NCBI GenBank assembly: GCA_029204225.1
Contig: CM055101.1
Location: forward strand, 32,929,683 to 32,993,682
Source: Diphasiastrum complanatum
Lineage: Eukaryota > Streptophyta > Lycopodiopsida > Lycopodiales > Lycopodiaceae
Length of the DNA: 64,000 bases
Reading direction: 5' to 3'
Shown here: positions 22,915 through 36,178 of the stretch, in pieces
How the letters are laid out: each line of letters opens with the position of its first letter
Position numbering within the stretch: the first letter of the stretch is position 1
Program-made: the position numbers and the translations under genes
The notes under the pieces: model-generated
The model's database searches: none
The model's input: only the letters and a program-made list of their open reading frames with translations
What the model was told of the DNA's origin: nothing

Positions 22915-24790
22915 AGTGACACAGGATTCTGATCAAGCAATCACATTAGCAAACAGAAAACTACATCAGTACAGGTCGACTAATAATAATAGATCCATGT
23001 AAAATCTAAATAATTCCTGGAACACAATGAGAAACTAATGATGTTTATCAGATGCTCGAAATTTCATTCACATTTGTGCCGATTACAATAAGGCGAGCTC
23101 GGAAAGATCCATGAATGGATGGTCAACAGCAGATCCCTTAACAGCAAACAAAAGAATTCATGTAGCTAAAACTGCTCTTTTCGAAAACAGTAGGTAGCTC
23201 GATAAGCAGAAATGTTTGAATGGCGCTGCTGACGATCGTGCCTTGAGAAAATCTGATATTCAAATCAGAATTCAGATCTAGCAGCTACCAAGATCATTTT
23301 AAGACCCTGGTTACTGGTGGCAATCGCGCACTTAAATGAGCAAGAGGGGAGACGCATTCGCATTACGCTCACTTGTCTATAACTCGAAGATGAGTTGTTG
23401 ATTCCTGAAACTAGTCTCTTGAATGCTAAGCTCCCGGTTAGAACAAAGAGAGGGATCATTGATTTGTCAATTTGTTCTAGATTGTGTGTAGTAAATGATG
23501 CGGCAGACAAGCTAAATCGATCACGCAAGCTTGTTCAGAAAACTACGGCGCACGACATTAATTAAGTTTCTTTAGTCCATTGAATGCGGCACACGACAAT
23601 ACAAGTTATGCCGAAAATAAATTTCAACGTTTCTTGCGACTGTAAAAAAATTCCCCTCCGTCGTGCATCTAACATGGAGATGGCATGTTCTTAGAGGCAA
23701 CAGCGGTGACGGCGTCATTGCAAGTGATTTCATAATCAACGCCTGCTAATATTGATTCTGGAGTCTAGGATTGATATATCGAAAATATCTGACTTTTTGT
23801 ATGATTAAGCCCCTTGTGGTGAGTGAATACACAAATGATATATTACAAAATGAAATATCAAATCATCACAACAGAATGAAAGATGCGGCACTTAATGCAT
23901 GAAAGATTATATCTTTGGGATAATTGCCGCAGAAGGGAGATGTAACCCTTCAAGCGGAAAGTTGTGAATAGGTAGAGCTATCATGGTAGGTCAGCAGATC
24001 CAAAACTTTGAACATGTGACATTGCTTCCGAAATAACTTTGTAAATGGTAAATCAGATCAGCAAATCTGCATTACATCGGCCTACTTGACCCTAGAAGGC
24101 GCTCAAGTTATGAGACCGGATACCGGGCTAAGGGAGAAGGTAACCTATCAATTAGTAAGATGCCTTTGTTCTGCAGCGTGGCACAGAAACAATGTGGATG
24201 CGGTTCTCTAACTAAAACTGAAATGCAGAAACGAACCTACACACGTACTAACCACAGATCTGCATTCCCCCTTGCAGAATCCAGAGGACGAAGAATAGAA
24301 GCCACGTACCACAACGTTTTCCAAATGGCTACAGAAGCAACTCAAAGGCGCAACCCTTGAGAACCAGTCTGAGATGCAAACGCATCAAAAACAGCCATCG
24401 CTTGGTTCACTATCATCTGACTCCACAGCATCCATGCCGAGCTACCTACAAATAAACGGATCCTTCACAGAACCATATTTTGCTGAGGCAAAACTTGGTC
24501 AAGCTAGGAGTCTGTCTATCCACAGCTGACTTAAAGTCTTTTTGTTTTATGGTAAATGAAATGAAGCCTTCCGATAACTACCGTAGCAAAACTGCTACAG
24601 CCTAGCCAACCAGCATGATTACAAGATTCCCAGAATGATTGCAAACAGCTAGGTCGCTCCTTCACGCTGACACGAGACTCAAGAGGGCTCAAAGAACAGA
24701 ATAAAGAAAGAAGAAGAAGAAGAAGAAGAAGAAGAAAACGAAAGTAGCTGACCACGCTGACTGCTGGAGAATTGCACAATATGCAGTACT
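22915..24790 (-). promoter_or_regulatory. 5' region of the CCCH gene, probable 5'-UTR intron and promoter
   Basis: Just upstream of the ATG the minus strand shows a good acceptor, TTGATCAG, ending at 22929. Part of this interval is therefore probably a leader intron. No open frame is convincing. A perfect trinucleotide tract at 24708-24737 reads (CTT)n in gene sense, a composition often seen near plant transcription starts. The exact start and TATA box cannot be placed. Confidence 0.45.
24708..24737. repeat. (AAG)10 microsatellite
   Basis: Ten uninterrupted AAG units on the plus strand (CTT in the sense of the CCCH gene), located upstream of that gene. Confidence 0.95.
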
Positions 24791-24919
24791 AGAAAGAAGA
24801 AAACCACGGTAGGATAAAGGTGAGGATATAGATGGGCAGCAGTAACGGAGGCAGCCATGAGCTATTGGTGATCAGTTGCCAGCAATAGCAATGGCTATGG
24901 CAGCAGCAGCAGCAGTGAT

Positions 24920-25071
24920 GCAGGAATGCCATAAATGCAGCAGGACCCACCTCGCCATGACTGTCCACCCTCCGATATGTTATTTTGCATACCTCTATTT
25001 TCACATGCAGCAACGATACAGGGATGCCATAAATGCACCTGGACCCACCTCGCCATGACTACCCACCGTCC
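24920..25071. repeat. Direct repeat, two copies of about 54 bp, 98 bp apart
   Basis: The segment from 24920 (gcaggaatgccataaatgca...) recurs from 25018 with few differences, through 'ggacccacctcgccatgact'. Both copies are followed by 'ccaccctcc' or 'cccaccgtcc'. A local tandem duplication of about 98 bp explains this. Confidence 0.85.
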
Positions 25072-25512
25072 ATGTTATATGCTTTTTTTTCCAATTTCTT
25101 TTGCAAATCCCATGTTGTGTTGCGTTCATACTTACATCTATCTAATTTCACATGATATTCATCCAGGTTTTGTAAAAATACAGCTCCTAACTCATTCCAA
25201 GATCTATGGTGCTTGATTGTAGCTACTAGTATTCCAACAAGTGACCATCATAAAATACTATTAGCTATTCTAATGTTTTCTTGCCTAAATCGACACAATT
25301 AACCATAGAAAGAGTGAGGTATACCTAGCCACACTAGCTGCATGCAATTGAGAGCATCAAATTCCTAATATAGAATGAGGATGCAGACATGGCCCCACTC
25401 TCATCCAACGCTTAAGAAGCCTTCATCCAAAATCATGAGAGAGAGAGAGGAATATAACAAGCCATTTTCAATGTTTCAATGAGGTGGGGTGGTGCCACCA
25501 TCCTCAATCACC

Positions 25513-25632
25513 ATGAGGAATTAGCTTATCTTGAAAGGTATCCATCCATGGATCAACACGTGCAGTCCCTTTATATGAGGAATTAGCTTATCTTGAAAGG
25601 TATCCATCCATGGATCAACACGTGCAAGTCCC
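25513..25632. repeat. Tandem duplication, period 62 bp
   Basis: The unit starting 'atgaggaattagcttatc' at 25513 repeats from 25575 with near identity through 'ggatcaacacgtgca'. The high identity implies a recent duplication. Confidence 0.92.
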
Positions 25633-25639
25633 ATAAAGG

Positions 25640-27453
<1,814 letters not shown>

Positions 27454-28092
27454 ATGTCTCAAGATTGTGCTGAATCTTCCAATCCGGCTCCTCCACGACT
27501 AGAACGCATAATTCCACATATCGATGCACCAAAGTACGACGGAGAATGTGACCCAGTTAGATTTCTCCAAGAGTTTGATAATTCATGTCGTTTCTATGGA
27601 GATACCTCTGAAACCAAAAAGCTCCGACTATTCCCGATGGTACTCTATGGAACAGCCAAAGAGTGGTATCTCAACCTTGAAGCTCCTGATCTTGCTTCCT
27701 GGACTACCCTCAAGGATGCTCTCATCAAGCATTTCGAACCATCCAAACTAACTCAGAGCCCATTTATCTCAGTCACCTATATCAAGATGCCTCGCAAAGA
27801 GTCGGTCCGAAACTACATTGAGCATTTTAAATGTCTCAAAGTAGAATGTGTGGACGGAAATATCACTGAACATATGGCCATCAAATTGTTCTTGGTTGGA
27901 CTGCCTAAAAACATGGTTCTGATGACGACTTTGATAATCGTGAAAAGAAACCTAAGAATCCTGAAAGCCTTAACCACTCAAAGCATGAAAATACCACCCA
28001 ATCTTTCGAACTTCTACAGCAAATGGAAACCTGGCATAAAGCTTAACAAACTCATATGGATAAAATCACTATTGATTTCCAAACTGCCATGA
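27454..28092 (+). pseudogene. Gypsy C gag capsid part
   Basis: Starts at an ATG and contains the entry motif DAPKYDGECDPVRFLQEF, then YGTAKEWYLNLE, ALIKHFEPSKL and FLVGLPKNM. These are characteristic of the Retrotrans_gag domain that builds the particle. The frame is lost after about residue 150, where the predicted sequence becomes unlike gag. Confidence 0.88.
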
Positions 28093-28397
28093 AAAATATT
28101 GTTGAAAAATCTTTTCTAGCAAGAGAGAATGTCTGATGTCCGATCTGTTCACAACATCACACTGCTAATGAATGCCCTCAACTGCAAAATCATTTTCCAT
28201 CAGCACCCAGACCCATGTATCGAGCGTACTGCCCCTACCCTCCACAATAGCCCATACCACGACCAAGGGTATACCAACCACGACCAACTGCACCAAATCA
28301 GTACCAACCAAGTCAACGGTTTGTCGTTAACCAACCTGCTCCACAACATGTTGTCTACTATCTTGATCCCAATACCATCGATCCAACAACTTATTAT

Positions 28398-28763
28398 GTG
28401 GATGACACTACTCAACCGACATACACCACTAAGACAGTTGTGTATTATATGTATGAACCTAATGCCCAGACCTATGATCCTAACCAAGATGTGTTTGCCA
28501 CACATCAAATTCCCGCAATACGAGGATGTTTTATCTGCGTAGGTAAACATCCTAGTATTCGTTGCCCAAATAAACTTTGCTTTCCACCAGCTTGTGAACA
28601 TTGCGGCATTGAACATCATGTGAAGGATTGTCCTTCCCGATCTAAACTAGCTGCTCCTGTCTATTCCGTGAAAGTAGAAACGTTGCCAGTCGAAACTCAT
28701 CCAGCATGGGTCTTGACTCAAACCCAACGCCAAACCCCTACAATTGCACCCAGCAAACCCTAG
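28398..28763 (+). pseudogene. Gypsy C gag C-terminal zinc-knuckle region
   Basis: Holds two cysteine-histidine clusters, CFICVGKHPSIRC and CEHCGIEHHVKDC, close to the CX2CX4HX4C knuckle and like those of gypsy B and I. It ends at TAG before the polymerase region. A protease is not evident. Confidence 0.8.
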
Positions 28764-28929
28764 CAGCATAATATCCCTCCAAGTGAAGATTCGACACCCA
28801 TTGTCTATCCTCACCCATCTGAAGAAATTAGGCTGCATCACTAGTATCGCCAGCAAATTCGCAATGCAGACCAACACTCTTCCACCTCCCATAAAGTACC
28901 TCACAAGCCTTTTGAAAACAAAACCCTTG

Positions 28930-29870
28930 AAGGCACTGAAGTTTGGGGGGATTTATAAATATCGACATGTCTTTGCTTGGTCCTATAAAGACATGAAAGG
29001 AGTCTCACCTCAAGTAGCCGTGCATCGTATTCCCCTTAAACCGGGTGCGAGACCAACTGCTAGTCGTCCTTACAGATGTAATCTGATTTACAAGGCCAGA
29101 ATCAAAGAACAATTACAATGCAGGATTCATCTATGAAATCGAACATACTTAGTGGGTCTCCCCAATCGTCATTGTTCCTAAGAAAAATGAGAAACTCCAG
29201 ATCTGTGTCGATTTTAAGATACTTAATGTCGTCACAAAACGTGATCATTTTCCATTACCTTTTGGAGAATTTATCTTAGAAAATCTCGCAGGAGATGAGG
29301 CCTACTCCTTCTTAGATGGCTTTAGCGGATACAATCTGATTCAAATTGCTGAAGAAGATCAACATAAAACCACTTTTGCCACAGAATGGGGAACCTTCTG
29401 TTGGAAAGTCATGCCCTTTGGTCTCTATAATGCTCCTAGCACTTTCCAACGTGTTATGCAAGCTACCTTTTCTCAGCAGATGGGAGATACCCTAGAAGTT
29501 TGCTTGGATGATCTAGGTGCACATTCAGAAGAAACACATCATCTGTCTGTGCTTGAGTAAATTTTTATCCAATGTCAACATTTCGACATCTCTTTGAACC
29601 CTGAAAAATATTAGATCTGGGTAACACATAGTATTGTGTTAGGACATAACATTTCCAAAAATGGCATCACAATTGACCTAGACAAGATCCCGATCATTCA
29701 AAATCTACCTGAACCCCGTACCATCTGCGAAGTGTATTTCTTCCTTGGTCACGCCAACTACTATCGGTGCTTTATCCTAGACTTCGCTAATAAAGCACGA
29801 TTAATCTATACGTACTTGTTGTCCCCAAATAGACTGATGAACAACACATCACATTCAATCAACTAAACTA
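28930..29870 (+). pseudogene. Gypsy C reverse transcriptase
   Basis: Begins with HVFAWSYKDMKGVSP, the usual entry of plant gypsy RT. After a frame break it continues with WVSPIVIVPKKNEKLQICVD, AYSFLDGFSGYN (first catalytic Asp) and MPFGLYNAPSTFQRVMQ. Where YLDD is expected it reads CLDDLGAHS. Stops in or near the CLDD and thumb regions (about 29558 and 29611) break it. The thumb region continues at 29636-29866. Confidence 0.88.
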
Positions 29871-29883
29871 AGCCCTTATTAAT

Positions 29884-30300
29884 ACACCTATCCTCCAGGC
29901 TCCTGATTATTGCAGAGAATTCCATGTGCATACCGATGCATCCAAGTATGTCATTGGAGCAGTGCTCACCCAACCGGGAGAATTCAAAAAGGATTATCCA
30001 ATCCGCTTTCTCAGTAGACAATTGATACCTACTGAAGTCAACTATACCATTACCAAGCGTGAAGCTTTGGCAATGGTATATGCGGTTCAGAAGTTTCACC
30101 ATTATCTTCTGGGAAAGGTTTTTGCCTTCTTCATTGACCATCAAGCACTCCTATATCTCATCAACAAGACTTGCACAATAGGTTGTATTACTCAAAAGAT
30201 CCTATTATTGCGAGAATTTGTGTATAGGATCGTGGTTCGAAAGGGAGTTCAACATTTTTTAGCAAACCATCTATCTCGAATCCCTAGCCTACCAACTTAG
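29884..30300 (+). pseudogene. Gypsy C RNase H
   Basis: Gypsy-type RNase H: EFHVHTDASKYVIGAVLTQ (Asp), then the Glu-bearing ITKREALAMVYAVQKFHHYL, FFIDHQALLYL (Asp) and the closing ANHLSRIPS. Essentially open from 29863 to TAG near 30300, with the best-preserved reading of the element. Confidence 0.88.
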
Positions 30301-30312
30301 ATCACGGCGTCA

Positions 30313-31374
30313 ATGACTCTAGATCATGGCGTCAATGATGATTTACCTGATGCCATCTTATTTCAAGTTGACTCTACACCCATTTGGGCCAAAGAAATCA
30401 CAGAATATCTAACTTCAGGGCAGATGGATCCATCCTTATCTAAACCTGAACAACGTGCATTGGTCCTCAAAACCAAACCTTATACGTTAATTGCAAGCCA
30501 ACTTTACAAGCAACGGTTAGATGGAATTATCTGATGTTGTCTTACTGAAGGTGAGATATCCTCTGTTATCTCCCTCACTCATGAAGGTGTTGGAGCAGGC
30601 CATTTCTCTTTCAACATGACTACTAAGAAAATCCTCTTGGCCAGATTTTGGTGGCCAACTCTCTTTAAGGATACGCATACCTACACTAAGGCCTGTGATG
30701 TTTGTCAAGAACAAAACGAATTCAGAAGACCGACTACATGTCTTTACACCCTGTCACAGCTGATCAAGCTTTCCAGAAATGGGAAATCGATTATGTTGGA
30801 CCCATTAGTCCCGCTGCTAGACACACTCAATTATGATATGTCGTAGTATCTACGGACTATTGTACCAAATGGGCTGAAGCAAGAGCCGTTTGCAATGCTG
30901 ACGCTTGTAAATTTCTCAATGAGTTATTTTTCATTTTGGATGTCCTCTAGAACTTATCAACGATAGGGGTACATATTTTCTTAACTCTGCATAGCTGATC
31001 TACTTTCCAAATTTTTTGTGGTACATTGCAAAAGTTTCCCGTATTATTCACGATGCAATGGCCAGGTGGAATCCACAAACAAAATCTTATGTGGTGTTCT
31101 CACCAAAACCGTCGAGTCTAGCCGATCCAATTGGGAACTAAAACTTCATGCTGCTCTATGGGCCTATCGCACTACCCTGAAGCGAGCCACAAGCTTAACT
31201 CCTTTTCAGCTAGTATATGGCCAAGAAGTCGTTATGCCTATAGAATTCCATATTTCATCCCTTCAAGTAGCCTATAATCTTGAGCTAGATAATCGACAGA
31301 TCCTAGCAAACAGGTTATTTCATCTGGAACAACTGTGTCAAACACGTCAAACGTCGACAAAAAGCATGGCATGA
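30313..31374 (+). pseudogene. Gypsy C integrase
   Basis: Contains HEGVGAGHFSFNMTTKKILL and the paired cysteines ACDVCQEQ (HHCC zinc domain). The core is frame-shifted (TDYCTKWAEAR, then an altered second-Asp region). The third catalytic region, SRCNGQVESTNKILCG, keeps Glu, and the C-terminal LVYGQEVVMPIEF follows. Multiple frameshifts and stops near 30850-31010 inactivate it. Confidence 0.85.
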
Positions 31375-31854
31375 TCGATATTTGAAACTCAAAGAGTTTC
31401 AGGTCAGAGATAAGGTTCTACTATATCAAGCCAAAGCCTTTAAAGGAAAACTCAAATTTCTGGCCAAGGACCTTATGTCATTCAAATGATATTTGCCTCT
31501 GGATGTTCCAACTCCAAACCCTACAAGATGATTTTTTAGACACTATAGTCAATGGGAACAAACTGAGAAAGTACAATGAGCCCTGTTTTTATCTTGATAT
31601 GTTGCAGCCACCACTTAGGCTTTTCCAATGCTTTTAAAATTGGCCAAATCCAATAAGTATGTTGTGAAATTAGAATTTATCAAGAATATAAACCTATTTT
31701 GAGTTTTCATCTGCAAAAGATCCAATCTACATATGCAAGAAACTCGATTTTGGTGTAAATTCCAATCTAGCATGCTCTAGCATTGATATCTTTTCCAAAT
31801 CATTGATAGATATGATTGCTTCCTTCATAACCTAAAACAAAAGCTTTGATACCA

Positions 31855-32507
31855 TGTGAAAGATTTTAGATCAATTAAGGTCCAAATCTACAAATGATCT
31901 TGGGTTTAGAAAGACAACAAATCACCAATCTTGCCGAATTGAATGTAGAAAAACCAACATCTACACTATGAATGAGGTGCAAAATCTAATAGATCTTGAT
32001 CAAACATCAATCAAAACATAAACTGATGTTGTTTTCTGTACAAAAATAGTAATGCTACTGTATTTCACACGTGTGGATCTGAAAATAGCATTTAATGAGC
32101 ATTCTACACACAAAAATTGCAAGTTATCACAAGTACAGTGTGCCAATGGATAGTAGAACCCAAGAGAACCGTGTATAAGCATGAATGAAATAAGAGAGAG
32201 AGAATGTCTCCTCTTCCCATGAGTTACATTCTTTTATAGCAGGTCCAAACCTAAATTCAAACTTTGGTTTCTCTCCATAATGAAAACCCTACTATTTGTG
32301 ACTAGATTCAATGTATCTACTACTCAAATTGAATCTCTCCAAAACTCGTGTTCTATAGTTTCCCACACTTTCCAAAAGTGTTTATTCAAATGCTTTTAGA
32401 CTAATATAACTTTAAAAAGTCAAACTCTAGGTCTAATATGAAATTGGCCTCAATTGCCATATAAACAAATATAACAAATTTGACTAAACTAGTTGAAATC
32501 TCTCACA
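31855..32507 (-). mobile_element. Copia LTR remnant with primer site
   Basis: A 653-bp segment starts TGTGAAAGATTT and ends AAATCTCTCACA, imperfect inverted termini of an LTR. Immediately to its left the minus strand reads TGGTATCAAAGC, a copia initiator-tRNA primer site. It is therefore the 5' LTR of a minus-strand copia whose body is gone except for a leader of about 230 bp (31620-31854). No partner LTR is visible. Confidence 0.72.
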
Positions 32508-32508
32508 C

Positions 32509-32840
32509 TGTGTCCACGAGAGCTCTTGCTATGAATCCACCATGGAAGACCAAGCGTAACAAGAGGAGGTGGCTCTCTGAGATTAAGAAATATCAGAGAT
32601 CCACTGAACTCCTGATACCAAGATTCCCTTTCTACAGAATTGTCCGTGAGATCACTAGAGATAATCTAGTTAGTTTTGTTAGGTTTACACATGCAACACT
32701 ACAGTGCTTGCAGGAGTTTGCGGAGGACTATTTTTGGGCCTTTTTTTGAAGATTCATTTTTTCTTTCCATTCATGCTAAGCAGGTCACCATAATGCCCAA
32801 GGATTTCCAAATTTTGGATAGAATTAGGGATATACTATAG
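32509..32840 (+). pseudogene. Centromeric histone H3 (CENH3)-like pseudogene, intronless
   Basis: The frame reads a histone-fold H3: RRW..SEIKKYQRSTELL, LLIPRFPFYRIVREIT, then LQCLQEFAEDYF. After one extra T in a T-run near 32743 it continues with EDSFFLSIHAKQVTIMPKDF and a stop at 32840. Conventional H3 has LLIRKLPFQRLVREI at the first part. The LLIPxxPF motif, loop 1 one residue longer, and AEDY are traits of plant CENH3, which replaces H3 in centromeric nucleosomes. Most of the N-terminal tail is missing. A short deletion removes the usual RPGT region, and one frameshift breaks the fold. No intron is seen, so a retroposed copy is likely. It starts two bases after the copia LTR. A divergent ordinary H3 is the alternative. 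Confidence 0.75.
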
Positions 32841-32958
32841 ACTTCACAAGGATGAACCATCTACTCCCAGGGACGAACCCATTAACAAGACTAACTTTCT
32901 CACAAAGAGGCCTCACAAACAACCTACCCCTTCCTCTACAGAGTAATAAAACCTCTGC

Positions 32959-33222
32959 TCAGGAACCGAAAAAGATACGATGCATGGACCTCCAACATTC
33001 CTCTTCTGGAGGTGATGCCATTGTAAATACTAATGCCTTAGATATTGTGGTCGACTCAGCCACAAAAATTTTGGACAATCCTCTTGTTAACCCCTCTATT
33101 GTGAATACTACTTCATCTTCGAGGTCTTTAGCTAAAACCATTAAGTTGGCGGTTACACCCTGTGGGTAGACCCTTCGTATTTTGGCAAGCAAAGAGTCGA
33201 GAGTTAGCAAAGCTTTGGAGAC
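32959..33222 (-). pseudogene. Unidentified coding-like fragment, family shared with 48169-48310
   Basis: The minus strand reads SKALLTLDSLLAKIRRVYPQ then GVTANLMVLAKDLEDE. About 105 bases at 33117-33222 match 48187-48303 (plus strand) closely, with most changes leaving the protein reading similar. That suggests descent from a protein-coding sequence. The frame continues to 32959 without a recognisable domain. I cannot name the family. Confidence 0.5.
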
Positions 33223-33239
33223 AATTTTTTTGTTTCTTT

Positions 33240-33835
33240 AGTTGCCTCTCAAAGAGTGATAGCTTTATAATTCCAAGACTTCTCCTCTGCTTCTCGAGCA
33301 CTCCCTTGTCTAAGGGTGTTGTGAAAATGTCAGCAACCATCTCTTTTATCTTAATGAATGCAGTTTTCAGCTTCTTCTTTTCGACCAGGTCCCTTTTCAA
33401 GTGGCACTGGATTGCAATGTGTTTCATCCTTGAGTGAAACACGGGATCCTTTGTAGGGTGTATAGCGGATGCATTATCTATCTGTAAAATCAGAGGCTCA
33501 TTAGTCGATTCACCCAGTTTGTCAAAGAGCTGTTTGAGTCATGTGATTTTGTTGGCCATCTACGCGGCTGCAACATATTCTGCTTCACAGGATGATTGAG
33601 CTATAATGGTCTGCTTCTTGTTGACCCAAAGAATTGTTGCGCCTGTTGCAATGGTGCACCCTCTTGAGACACTTTTACAGTCGTCCTTGAGAGATGCCCA
33701 ACTAGCATCACTGTAGGAGTGCATCTGAAAACCTGCATCACGAGAGTAACGTAGTCCATAATCCTTTGTCTGTTGAAGGTACTGTAAGATTTGCTTTGCT
33801 ATCTTCTAGTATGCTAAGCCTGGATTCGTGCTGAA
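33240..33835 (-). pseudogene. Copia RNase H fragment
   Basis: The minus strand carries the C-terminal copia polymerase region: SYSDASWASLKDD (Asp), IAQSSCEAEYVAAA (Glu), LILQIDNASAIHPTKDP (Asp), FHSRMKHIAIQCH, and MVADIFTTPLDK at the end. Stops interrupt it. There is no LTR at either side and gypsy gag abuts it at 33846, so it is a fragment. Confidence 0.85.
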
Positions 33836-33845
33836 TTGGCTCATC

Positions 33846-34668
33846 CTGAACATGGAACACCAAACATTTTTCCTGGTAGGAAAAGTCTTAGCAAACTTCT
33901 TAGGTTCCTTATTCACTTTTCCATGGAAATCTTCAAAGGCTTTGATCTTTTCATCAAATTACGACTGCAATTTTTCCATCTGTATCTGCTGGTTCTTCCC
34001 AAGCTTCTCGAACTCGTTGAGCATCATCTCTACAATAGTGTTGATATTTGTTGATGCGATAGTGGTGGATGTCATAGTGGTCTGCCCTGATGTATAAGGC
34101 AACATACCAATATTCAATTCATCATCTAAATCTTCATCCTCTCTCGTATTGCATCGTCCATAGCGTTTTGCGAAATTGCGTACTCATTATGGCATTTCAG
34201 CTCACGTCTGATCCTTTTAGGTAGACCTGACAAAAATCACATAATCATGGCATTTTCACTTATCAGCTCGAGTTTGCACTCAGATCTGAGGCGTTTAACT
34301 CGTTCAATGTAATCTCAAACCATTTTCCGCTTTCCCATTTTAACTTTACTTAAAAGTAGGAAAGGGTCTTCCATAAACTTCCGAGGTTTGAACCATGTGA
34401 TAAGGGCTTATTTGACAATTTTCCAATCTGTACGCTTAGTCTCATCTTGATTATAATAACAATCTTGTGTTGTGCCCGTTAAGGCCATTGGAAATAGCTT
34501 AAGTTTATCTTGAGAAAAAACTTTGCCATAGACTTCACAAGATTCAACATAGATATGGAGAAATCTAGCTGGATCTGTTAATCCATTATATTTGGGTAAA
34601 TCCAAACACGTTGATTTTCTAACAATGATTGGATTGACTTCCTGAGGAGCACCTTTAGGAGCAGCCAT
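33846..34668 (-). pseudogene. Gypsy gag fragment
   Basis: Starts at ATG 34668 and reads CLDLPKYNGLTDPARFLHIY, then ALTGTTQDCYYNQ. This is the Retrotrans_gag entry, with the usual W replaced. Further left the frame is broken by several stops (34400-34150), then reopens as a D/T-rich linker and a Q/K-rich helix (about 34100-33846). It ends against the copia RNase H scrap. Confidence 0.78.
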
Positions 34669-34899
34669 TTTTATAAATCAGACAATGAGATTGGATCTAG
34701 ATTTTTGATCAGAATCTATCTCAATTCATATTTGCAAATTTTCTTTCAATTGACAACAATTAGGTTCTTGAACTATAAAAATGATTCTACGATCAAGCGA
34801 TTGACACTTCTCAAAATGAAAAATTCTCAGAATTTGAATCAATTTGAACCAGATTTGACCAAAAATTTGACAAAGACTTGATCTAGAAAATCAAAATGT

Positions 34900-35331
34900 A
34901 AGAATAGTAATGGCAAAGGTTTTCTGGACGAAGGTTGACTCGGCGAAGGTTCAGCAATGCTATTTTAGGTAAGAATATTTGATCAAGTTTTTTCTAAAAA
35001 ATTTGGTAGAAATAACCTTCACCGAACTCTCAGATTAGGAATCTGACTCAAATAAGACTAGGGTGGAACTGGCGAAGGTTCCTTCGGACAAAAAATGAGG
35101 TTTCTATAACTTGGCGAGAGTAAAAATATACTTTTTGGAAGATCTTGATAGATCTATGCTTCGCCCAACTCACAAATAATCACTTACTATAAATAAAATA
35201 ATCAAAAAACTTGGCGAAGGATTTGGTGAGAAATCAAGAGTAATATGGGTATTTTTGCAAAAAAGAGACTTTTTTGGCAAAAATATGACAATATGACAAT
35301 TGATCTTTTGGGAAACCTTCGCCAAACTTAC
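34900..35331. other. Gypsy leader-like region with repeated GGCGAAGGTT motifs
   Basis: Variants of GGCGAAGGTT or its complement AACCTTCGCC occur about eight times in 430 bases (for example near 34928, 34938, 35064, 35211 and 35314), in both orientations. The same motif cluster is found at 54873-54952 upstream of another gene-like ORF. It lies upstream of the gag at 34668 in that gag's sense. Confidence 0.55.
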
Positions 35332-35429
35332 TGATTATCATTGGGTTGGACTTACACACGTAGGGTGCCAAATCCCTCTCACTTATTAACTAGGATTAGG
35401 TTGCCTTGGGATCCACAAACCCTCCAACA
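35332..35429. repeat. 98-bp dispersed segment, copy 1 (partner 56060-56156)
   Basis: Begins TGATTATCATTGGGTTGG and ends CCTCCAACA. It matches 56060-56156 closely over its whole length and not beyond. The TG...CA ends could be LTR ends or the borders of a small element. Flanks differ at the two sites. Confidence 0.8.
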
Positions 35430-35806
35430 CACAAACAAGCAACACAAAGGAAAGCGGATGGTGGACAAACCAACCCAACCAAACCTACATCTTATGGATC
35501 TAGACCCCAAGCTATGGATAAATCTAAAATTTCTTGTTTAAAGCGTCCATATCGGGCACACAACCTTCCCTTTCCTGAACAACAGTCCATTACGGATAGA
35601 GAAGACATCAACACTCTTTTTATCCTTTCTCCCAGACTGATCACCATGTAATTCAATCTCACATCATGTAACTACCAGAACCCTCTTCCAGATTGGTCCA
35701 AAATGCTAGTCCTTCTGACAAAGACCTCTCAAGGAGAGATAAAAATCTGTGCTGATCTTTGTGAAGGAAAGCTTGTTCACTTCACCTATCCGACTAAGTG
35801 CATCAG

Positions 35807-36178
35807 CTACCTGATTAGTGGGCCTTTGATATACCACACTTCAAAGTCGAATTCCTGCATGAGTTCTGCCCATCGAGCCTTACGACCTCTCAGATCATTC
35901 TGATTCCAAAAATATTTTAGAGGTTGGTGATGCATGTTAAGCACAAACTTATTACCATACAGGTAATGTCTCCGTGATTTTAAAGCATGGATTACTGCAA
36001 AAAAGATCTTTTTCTTGCGTTGTATACTTGACATGCACATTTGCTAGCTTTTAGCTCTCGAAAGCAACAGGCTGGCCCTCTTGTAAGAGAACAGCTCCAA
36101 TAGCCATATCACTCGCGTCAGTGTTAATGACAAACGGAATATCTTGATCCGCTATTCTCAAGATGAGAGCTGAGACAA
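35807..36178 (-). pseudogene. Gypsy D RNase H
   Basis: Reads a damaged TDASDMAIGAVLLQEGQPV near 36120-36060, then KIFFAVIHALKSRRHYLYG and FVLNMHHQPLKYFWNQ, and the closing MQEFDFEVWYIKG. These are gypsy-type RNase H signatures with stops and a frameshift near 36045. Confidence 0.8.

Larger units (their letters stand above)
27454..31590 (+). mobile_element. Ty3/gypsy retrotransposon C, degenerate, LTRs not found
   Basis: Gene order on the plus strand is gag, zinc knuckles, RT, RNase H, integrase, which is the gypsy order. All parts are frame-broken. The right end fades near 31590, where sequence of another (copia) element begins. No matching terminal repeats were recognised, so the ends are approximate. 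Confidence 0.88.
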
